Assembly (NCBI GenBank): GCA_904397895.1
Contig: CAJFOZ010000088.1
Location: 1-64,000 of the forward strand
Source: an uncultured Clostridia bacterium
GTDB taxonomy: Bacteria > Bacillota > Clostridia > Oscillospirales > Acutalibacteraceae
Direction of reading: 5' to 3'
Length of the DNA stretch: 64,000 bases
How positions within the stretch are numbered: the first letter of the stretch is position 1; each line of letters starts with the position of its first letter. The position numbers were made by a program, and so were the translations under genes. The notes below the pieces were generated by a model, which was not told the DNA's origin, ran no database searches, and saw only the letters and a list, made by a program, of their open reading frames with translations. Of the stretch, positions 35,554-42,600 are shown piece by piece.

Positions 35554-36282
35554 ATGCTAAAAGATTATTTTAAAAAATTATATACCGGTACACAGGCGGA
35601 TTTTTTTGATAGGGCGTGCCAGGCGATGGACCAGGAAAAAAAGCTGTTTGTGATTACCGCCAATCCAGAGACCATGATGATTGGCGTACAAACGCCGGAA
35701 TTTGACCAGGTGCTTTGCAGTGCCCATTCCGTCATTGTACCCGACGGCATCGGCGTGGTCAAAGCGGCCTCTACCCTTGGTCTGGAACCCCACGGCAGGG
35801 TAACAGGAGTGGAACTAGCCGCCCATCTTATCCAACATGCCGGTGAAACGGGCCGCCGTATTTATTTATACGGAGCCAAAGAGGAAGTCATATCGGCTTT
35901 GGTAAAAAAGATCTCAGATACCTATTCGCCTGACGTATTAGCCGGTTACCGCAACGGATACGGGCAAGACGATAAGGAAATACTGGAAGAAATTTGCCGG
36001 TTAAAGCCGGATGTCATTTTAGTTGCCCTGGGTATCCCACGTCAAGAACTTTTGATCAACCAATGGTTTGACCAATTGGACAAGGGTATTTTTGTGGGGG
36101 TAGGCGGTTCGTTTGACGTATTGAGCGATACAAAAAAACGTGCGCCGCAGCTTTTTGTCCGACTGAATTTGGAGTGGCTCTACCGCATTGTAAAAGAGCC
36201 CAGTCGATTTGGAAGGTTTTATCGCAGCAATATCCGGTTTTTGCGGGAGATCCGGAAAATAAAAAAACAAATGGGGAAGTAA
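35554..36282 (+). CDS. WecG/TagA/CpsF-family glycosyltransferase (GT26)
   Basis: A 242-residue GT26 enzyme: TANPETMMIGVQTPEF, VVPDGIGVVKAASTLG, RVTGVELAAHL, RIYLYGAKEEV, DVILVALGIPRQELLI and GVGGSFDVLSD. TagA/TarA transfers ManNAc to GlcNAc-PP-undecaprenol, committing the linkage unit of wall teichoic acid. The adjacent UDP-GlcNAc 2-epimerase, which makes UDP-ManNAc, fits this substrate. It ends 1 bp before that gene. Confidence 0.9.
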   Translation: MLKDYFKKLYTGTQADFFDRACQAMDQEKKLFVITANPETMMIGVQTPEFDQVLCSAHSVIVPDGIGVVKAASTLGLEPHGRVTGVELAAHLIQHAGETGRRIYLYGAKEEVISALVKKISDTYSPDVLAGYRNGYGQDDKEILEEICRLKPDVILVALGIPRQELLINQWFDQLDKGIFVGVGGSFDVLSDTKKRAPQLFVRLNLEWLYRIVKEPSRFGRFYRSNIRFLREIRKIKKQMGK

Positions 36283-36283
36283 T

Positions 36284-37390
36284 ATGCCAATTAAAGTAAT
36301 GACGGTGTTTGGAACTCGTCCAGAAACCATTAAGATGGCCCCTTTGGTAAAGGAGCTCAAATCCAGGCCGGAAATTGAAACCATAGTATGTGTTACCGCC
36401 CAGCATCGTCAGATGCTGGACCAGGTTCTTCAGGCTTTCCAGATTGTGCCGGACTATGATTTGGACATTATGAAGCAGGGGCAGACGCTTTCTGACATCA
36501 CAACCAGGGTGCTTACCGGGTTGGAACAGGTCATTCAGGAAGTAAAGCCCCACATCGTCTTGGTGCATGGCGACACTACAACCACCTTTGCAGGAGCTTT
36601 GGCCGCTTTTTATCAACAGGTTGCCATCGGGCATGTGGAAGCCGGCCTGCGTACCTATAACAAATATTCTCCGTATCCCGAGGAGATGAATCGCCAGATG
36701 GTAGGCGTTATGGCTGACATGCATTTTGCGCCTACGGAACAGAGCCGTCAAAACCTCTTGAAGGAGGGGAAACGGGAAGAAAGCATCTTTGTGACCGGTA
36801 ATACAGCCATCGACGCTTTGAAAACCACCGTGCGTTCCGACTACCAAAGCCCTCTTCTGGATTGGGCAAAGGACAGCCGTCTGATTGTGTTGACTGCTCA
36901 CCGCCGGGAAAATCTGGGGAAACCGATGTACCAGATGTTTCATGCTATCCGTCGCATTTTGGACAAGTACGACGATATCAAAGTGGTGTACCCTGTCCAT
37001 CTGAATCCAGTGGTCGTGGAAGCGGCAGAGACGGTATTTGGCCAGTGCGACCGTGTAAGATTGATTAAGCCCATGGAGGTTGTGGATTTTCATAATCTCT
37101 TAGGGGCGTCTTACCTTATCCTCACCGACAGCGGCGGCATCCAGGAAGAGGCGCCTTCCCTAGGAAAACCGGTTGTGGTATTGCGGGATACCACCGAGCG
37201 GCCGGAGGGTATCGCCGCCGGCACCCTAAAATTAGCTGGTACAGAAGAAGAAACCATCTTCTCTATTATTGATCAACTTCTCAGCGATCCGGACGAGTAC
37301 CGGCGTATGAGCCATGCCTCCAACCCTTATGGCGACGGTTTTGCCAGCAAACGTATCGTGGACGCTATTATCGCCCATTTTTCTAGATAA
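36284..37390 (+). CDS. wecB: UDP-N-acetylglucosamine 2-epimerase
   Basis: Interconverts UDP-GlcNAc and UDP-ManNAc (MnaA/WecB), 368 residues. Family motifs include VFGTRPETIKMAPL, CVTAQHRQMLDQ, VHGDTTTTFAGALAAFY, HVEAGLRTYNKYSPYPEEMNR, LTAHRRENLG and LTDSGGIQEEAPSLGKPV. It supplies UDP-ManNAc to the TagA-like enzyme just upstream. It ends with a strong terminator. Confidence 0.95.
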   Translation: MPIKVMTVFGTRPETIKMAPLVKELKSRPEIETIVCVTAQHRQMLDQVLQAFQIVPDYDLDIMKQGQTLSDITTRVLTGLEQVIQEVKPHIVLVHGDTTTTFAGALAAFYQQVAIGHVEAGLRTYNKYSPYPEEMNRQMVGVMADMHFAPTEQSRQNLLKEGKREESIFVTGNTAIDALKTTVRSDYQSPLLDWAKDSRLIVLTAHRRENLGKPMYQMFHAIRRILDKYDDIKVVYPVHLNPVVVEAAETVFGQCDRVRLIKPMEVVDFHNLLGASYLILTDSGGIQEEAPSLGKPVVVLRDTTERPEGIAAGTLKLAGTEEETIFSIIDQLLSDPDEYRRMSHASNPYGDGFASKRIVDAIIAHFSR

Positions 37391-37406
37391 GAAGAATTGA
37401 AAAGAA

Positions 37407-37443
37407 GAAAAGCTCGATCCCATTAAATGAGATCGAGCTTTTC
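37407..37443 (+). terminator. Intrinsic terminator of the glycosyltransferase operon
   Basis: GAAAAGCTCGATC/GATCGAGCTTTTC stem; a short ATT/AAT pairing extends it into the loop. Confidence 0.8.
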
Positions 37444-37506
37444 TAGTATGGTGATATTATGGGGAAATGTTAGGTATTGTCAAATGATACAAATAAAGGG
37501 ATCCCT

Positions 37507-37932
37507 TTACTGGCTGATGGCTTTTCCCAATGCTTTACAAGCTTCACTGGCTTCATCGTCTGGGGCTTCATTGCAGATAACACCTTGATCTACAAGTACA
37601 GCTCCATCCCCCTGGCAGGTATCCTCCCAGGTGCGCATCCATTCGCCATCCCCCCAGCCGTAGGAACCAAACAGTCCGATTTTTTTGCCGTTCAGCTTAG
37701 GGCGGCATTGATCAAACATAGGTTCAAATTCGCTTTCTTCCAGTTGTTCTGCACCCATGGACGGGCATCCAAAGGCAATCGCGTCATACTGGTCCATTTG
37801 ATCGGCTGAAAATTCCGCGGAGGTAAATACATCCACCTCTGCCCCTGCATCTTTTGCGCCTTCCGCCACCAAGTCGGCCATGGCCTGCGTATTGCCCGTA
37901 CCGCTCCAATATACCACTGCTACTTTGCTCAT
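37507..37932 (-). CDS. Flavodoxin
   Basis: A 141-residue FMN electron carrier with the phosphate loop YWSGTGNTQAMA, CPSMGAEQLEE and FGSYGWGDGEWM. Start ATG 37932 after GAAAGAGGTGCTTACCTT; the track start is 60 bp too long. It lies 117 bp downstream of the DUF3793 gene with the same direction, so probably one transcript from the operator-bearing promoter at 38734. Flavodoxins of this type often replace ferredoxin under iron limitation. Confidence 0.93.
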   Translation of the reverse strand: MSKVAVVYWSGTGNTQAMADLVAEGAKDAGAEVDVFTSAEFSADQMDQYDAIAFGCPSMGAEQLEESEFEPMFDQCRPKLNGKKIGLFGSYGWGDGEWMRTWEDTCQGDGAVLVDQGVICNEAPDDEASEACKALGKAISQ

Positions 37933-38048
37933 AAGGTAAGCACCTCTTTCTGTAAAATAATTTGGCAAAGGACAGCCATCCGTTTCTTTCAAACAGATCC
38001 CCGCTAAAAGCAGGACAAATGCTGTTTTGCATTTTCGGCTTTTTTATG

Positions 38049-38597
38049 TTAAACAGCTACCGTCAGCTGCAAAACCGTCCGCCCCTGTTGGAAAAGCCGG
38101 GTATACACATCCCGGCACTTTTTAAACTTGGCAAACAGCTTTACCGCCTCACATTCATCGCAGTATACTTTCCAGCATCCTGCACACTTGCTGTTTTTCC
38201 CTGCATTCTGGATAAATCCCACCACGTCTCCCAAAGGATACCCCAAAAACAATCCAATCTCATGGGGAAACTCAGACTGTTCAAACCGGGCTTGCAGTTG
38301 CCCGATGGCATCCCGGACCGAGAAATTATGATATCCATAGTTTTTCAAAAAGGCGATGGTATCCGGATGATTTAGATCTTGTTGCAATCTGTGCTGCCGG
38401 TAGACATAGATGAGCGCCACATGATTCTTCTTGCGCAGCACCTTTACCGATACCCCCTTTTGGGAAAGCTGCTGGTGACAGCTCTCTACATAGCGTTCCA
38501 GCATATCCTCCGACGAATAGGTATAAGAAAAGAGATTGGCCGTTTTTAATGACGCCAATGTAGGGGAACAATGCTCCACCAAGTACCGTTCCAACAA
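38049..38597 (-). CDS. DUF3793 family protein
   Basis: A 182-residue protein of a family common in clostridia next to flavodoxin and iron-transport genes. Visible hallmarks are CSPTLASLKTANLFSY near the N-terminus, FPHEIGLFLGYPLGDVVGFI, and CAGCWKVYCDECEAVKLFAK with clustered cysteines that may bind metal. Molecular function is unknown. It uses a TTG start (38597 or the following codon) behind AGGATGGTGAGATTG. The operators upstream suggest metal-responsive control. Confidence 0.85.
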   Translation of the reverse strand: MLERYLVEHCSPTLASLKTANLFSYTYSSEDMLERYVESCHQQLSQKGVSVKVLRKKNHVALIYVYRQHRLQQDLNHPDTIAFLKNYGYHNFSVRDAIGQLQARFEQSEFPHEIGLFLGYPLGDVVGFIQNAGKNSKCAGCWKVYCDECEAVKLFAKFKKCRDVYTRLFQQGRTVLQLTVAV

Positions 38598-38647
38598 ACA
38601 ATCTCACCATCCTTTGATTGTGAAAAACTGGGGATTTTCAGCCCATC

Positions 38648-38666
38648 TGTTAGCTATAACTAACTA
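38648..38666 (-). promoter_or_regulatory. Palindromic operator, downstream copy
   Basis: TGTTAGCTATAACTAACTA contains the same GTTAG-N6-CTAAC palindrome as the site at 38708. It lies about 50 bp before the DUF3793 start. The form resembles DtxR/IdeR-type metalloregulator sites; the regulator is not identified. Confidence 0.6.
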
Positions 38667-38674
38667 TTGAAGTG

Positions 38675-38699
38675 AAAAAACAACGGATGTTATCATCCG
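38675..38699 (-). terminator. Small terminator/attenuator in the DUF3793 leader
   Basis: CGGATG-TTAT-CATCCG stem (plus two possible G-U pairs) followed on the minus strand by TTGTTTTTT. It lies about 30 nt after the predicted transcription start and before the gene, so it could attenuate transcription. Confidence 0.5.
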
Positions 38700-38707
38700 C
38701 CTTCCTT

Positions 38708-38727
38708 TAGTTAGCTATGACTAACTA
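38708..38727 (-). promoter_or_regulatory. Palindromic operator at the transcription start
   Basis: TAGTTAGCTATGACTAACTA has 7-bp arms TAGTTAG/CTAACTA and sits immediately downstream of the -10 element, where a bound repressor would block initiation. Confidence 0.65.
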
Positions 38728-38733
38728 TATGGG

Positions 38734-38762
38734 AATATAACACATCTTCTTTTTTCTGTCAA
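38734..38762 (-). promoter_or_regulatory. Promoter of the DUF3793-flavodoxin operon
   Basis: On the minus strand: TTGACA, a 17-bp spacer and TATATT, a near-consensus sigma-A promoter. With the two operators this indicates a strong, repressed promoter. Confidence 0.8.
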
Positions 38763-39654
38763 GGAGAAATGTACTTTTTAGAAGTAAAAATTTTAGAGTC
38801 CCTTTTCCCCATCTTAAATTTTCAAGTGAACCAAAACTATTTTATATTGTCGGTTTTTTATTTCATTTAAAAAAGTAATCCATCTTGCCCATAATAAATC
38901 ATAATATTATATCATTTTAGGATAAAAATCAAAGCAATCGGAATGGCATGGATTTATAAATTATCTGGTTTCCCTGTTGTTTTTGCCTGTAAACCAAGTT
39001 ATGTGCGGCAAAAAATCAAAAAGGAACTATGGCTATTGCATTGCTTTAAAGCAATGCAACCCCTTGATTGCAGTTTTATGCTAAAAACCGTATAAACATT
39101 TTATTTTAATTGCTTTTGTTTTCTAATTGGTATGTATTCACAAATTTTAATTCAAATTAAAAAGTGTTTTTCGGTAAATTAATTTATTTTAATATTTTAA
39201 ATCTTCTGAAAATCTAAATATATTACAGGATTATAAAAGATTTTACGGTTTTAATTTCCAGTAATTATATTATAATAGTCTATGTTAATCCTTAAAATTA
39301 CTATCTATTGCATATGAATGCATATGAGTATTACCCTTTTGTTACCTTTTATTAAGTAATTATAGATGTGATCTTTTATGTCTTATAGTTATTTTATACA
39401 AATGATTGCATCTAGCAATCGGAAAGTCAAAGCAAAAAAAGAGTATCGATGTGTTTTTTGTTTGTCAGTACGTTTTTTACGGTATCCTTATTGACCGTAA
39501 AGATATTGAATGAAATAACAGGAGGTGAAAAGGAAGGAGGCTATAGCGGAAAGCCCAATCCGCTAAAAATCCATTTTCTGCAAATAAAAGAACCAACTCA
39601 TTTGAAGAACCAAAAAGGTCTTCGCAAAATTTTGTCAGAAAAGAGGAGAGTACC
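38763..39654. other. Long AT-rich intergenic region upstream of the alpha-mannosidase
   Basis: Nearly 900 bp with no credible gene; the 69-codon ORF at 39449 lacks an RBS and protein-like composition. It contains a perfect 24-bp palindrome (39036-39059), two GCATATG repeats near 39310-39330 and several TATAAT-like boxes around 39270. The mannosidase promoter and any operator should be here. Confidence 0.5.
39036..39059. repeat. Perfect 24-bp palindrome
   Basis: Half-site TTGCATTGCTTT followed by its exact reverse complement, with no loop. It could be a regulator site or a cruciform/terminator stem; no long T run follows. Confidence 0.6.
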
Positions 39655-42600
39655 TTGAAGAGAAGAAAAAGCCAGTGTCTTATAGCGCTTGTTCTTTCGG
39701 TCATGATGTTGGTGCCGACATTGGGAATCACCGCTTCTGCTAAAGTGGAACTTGATTCAAGCTTCCAACTTTATATGGTTCCCAACACGCATCTTGACAC
39801 CGCATGGCAATGGCCGTATCAGCACACAGCTGATAACTATCTAAGGAACATGTACAAAAACCAGCTTTCTGCCCTGGAAAGCAATCCCAACTATAAGTTC
39901 ACTACTTCGGCATCCGCCCACTACCAGTGGATCAAAGATTACTACAATGAGGATAACCCCATTGAAAACCAACGGTATTGGGAACGGCTCAAGAAATTGA
40001 TCGAAAACGGCCAGTGGGATATCACCGGCGGCCAGGTGGTCGAGCCCGACCTGAATATCCCCAACGGTGAAGCCCTGGTCCGTCAGAGCCTCTATGCCCA
40101 GCACTTCTTTGAAGAAGAGTTTGGCGAGGAGAACGTACCGACTGCGGGCATGGTTCCCGATGTATTCGGATTCTCCGGCCAGATGCCGCAGATCCTTTAC
40201 AAATCCGGCATGCCTTACTTTGTAACCAGTAAGATTAACTGGAATGAAACCACCGGCCAAGGCGGATCCAGCGATTCTTACAGAAAAGTGAACGACGGCA
40301 ACAGAGGCCGTGATTCCGACATCCTGAACTGGCGTGCTATCGATGGAGAGACTTCGGTTCTTGCCTACCTGCTCTACAACGATTACAACAACACGAGTAC
40401 TGCTGGTGCTGTTCAGCAGATCTTTGACCAGAACTGGCAGGAAGGTAAAGAAACCGGCGTCAAGAGAGCGATGGCTTTCTTTGGCGGCGGCGACATGGGC
40501 CAGGGCCTGGCCGGCAGAGACGGCGACAGCTACGGCTATGTTGAAACAGTGGATGAAGGCACAGTAGCCGACGTCAAAATGAGCACGGTAACAGAATACT
40601 TCGATGATGTTGCTGCCAATGAAGACCTGAGCCAGCTTCGTACCTATGAAGGTGAGATGTATCTCGAATATCACCGCGGTACATACACCACATGGGCCCG
40701 CATGAAGAAGTACAACCGTGACAACGAGATCTTGGGAGAAAGTGCTGAAAAGGCCGCTACTGTCGGCTTCTACACCAATTCCATGCCCAACAACGGTTCT
40801 GACAAAATTCAGGACGCTTGGGAAAAGGTCTTGCTCAACCAGATGCACGACGTACTGCCCGGCTCTGCTCTGGCTTATCAGTACTATGTGACATTTAACC
40901 AGGAAGAACTGGCCGCCAACCTGTTCAACGGCGTGCGCGACAATGCTCTGGGTGCGCTGGCATATCGCGCTGACACCGATGTATCCGGCAAACCGGTATT
41001 CGTTTACAACGATCTTTCCTGGGCACGCGACGGCGAAGTCACTGTGGAACTGCAGTACGACGAGACCCCGCCCAGCAGCGTAGTGGTTTACGACGATGAA
41101 ACCCCCATCTATCCCACCAACATCGCCCGCGATGAGGAGAAGAATACTCTGGATGTAACCTTTATGGCTACCGACGTTCCGGCCATTGGTTACAAAGTGT
41201 TCGATGTGAGAGCAGAAGAAGCTGGCTCCCGCACCACTCCCCTTAAGGTCGACGAGGAAAATCTGACTTTTGAAAACGACTACATCAAGATGAAGATCAA
41301 TCCGGAGACCGGTTATATCTCCAGCTTGCAGTACAGAGACGGCGATTCTTGGCGTGAGACTTTTGCACAGAACGTCGGCACAGAAGGCGCTGAACTTCAT
41401 GTGTACAAAGATACAGAAGTTCGTCCTCCCCAAAACTTCGACGTTTGGGAACTGAACGCTTCTGAGATGAACAAAGAGCCCGACTGGATTGTGGACGGCG
41501 CTCCCAAATCCATCTCTATCGTGGAAAACACTCCTGAAAAGGTCACTGTACGCGTTGTCAAGGAATGGAGCGGTTCTGAGATCGCTCAGGATATGACCCT
41601 GTATGCCGATAGCGACCGCGTGGACGTGCATCTGTCCGCCGATTGGTATCAGCAGAAACGTCTGCTGAAGGTTTCCTTCCCCATCCTGGCTGACGCCGAT
41701 GTGGCCACTTACGAAACTTCCTATGGCGCTATCGAGCGTCCCACCGACCGTTTGAACGACTTTGAAAAAGCCCGTTACGAAGTACCCGGTCACAAGTGGA
41801 TGGACGTCACCGACGAGAGCGGTGAATACGGTGTAAGTATCCTCAACGACGCCAAATACGGCTTCGATTCCCTGCGCAGAACCCTGGGCGGCACTACCTT
41901 TGTGCGTTCGCGCATCACTGTAGCCCGTACTCCTAGGGCTCAGTCGTGGGCACCTTCCGGTCCTTCCGGCGACCACAGCTCCACCTGGACCCCCTACACC
42001 TCTTATGTTGTAGACAGCGGCACACATGAGTTCAACTATTCCATCTATCCCCACAGCGGCAGCTGGAAAGATTCTGAGACCGTCAACGAGGCTCAGGAAC
42101 TCAACTACCCGATGACTGCTTTTGAGGCTCCTAAGGGCGCCAGCAACGGGCTGGGTTCTTCCGAATCCTTCGCAAGCTCTGACAAGTCCAATGTCATTAT
42201 CAGCGCTCTGAAGAACCAGTACGATACTCCCGACGATAACAATACCGTCGTGGTCCGCGTTTATGAATCCAGCGGCAGAGATACCGGCGATGTCACCATC
42301 ACCCTGCCCGGCAACATCGAGAGCGCCAAAGAAGTCAACCTGCTCGAACATGACTACGACAAAGACTTCTACGAAGATTATCAGGTCAAGGATCTGAAGA
42401 TCGATGGCAATAAGATCACCTTTGACATCGGTAAATTTGAGATCTTGACCATCGAAGCCAAATTGACTCCTTCCGAACTGGAAGCTCTCACCATCCCGCA
42501 GGAAAGCGTTGCTCTGACCTATAATCAGACAGCTACCACCTCCAAGTCCAATCGTCAGTATAACCGGATTGACGGCGGCGGACTAGCGGAAGATCCCGGT

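Noticed and set aside
36056-37093. 345-codon ORF on the minus strand
   Set aside because: Lies fully antisense to the UDP-GlcNAc 2-epimerase gene and the TagA end; His/Pro-rich shadow sequence without RBS.
39449-39658. 69-codon ORF before the mannosidase
   Set aside because: Start ATG has no RBS, composition is mixed, and it overlaps the mannosidase RBS; I treat it as leader or intergenic sequence.
39841-42351. 836-codon minus-strand ORF
   Set aside because: Antisense to the GH38 gene; Gly/Val/Ile/His-rich composition is what codon bias of the sense gene produces on the other strand.
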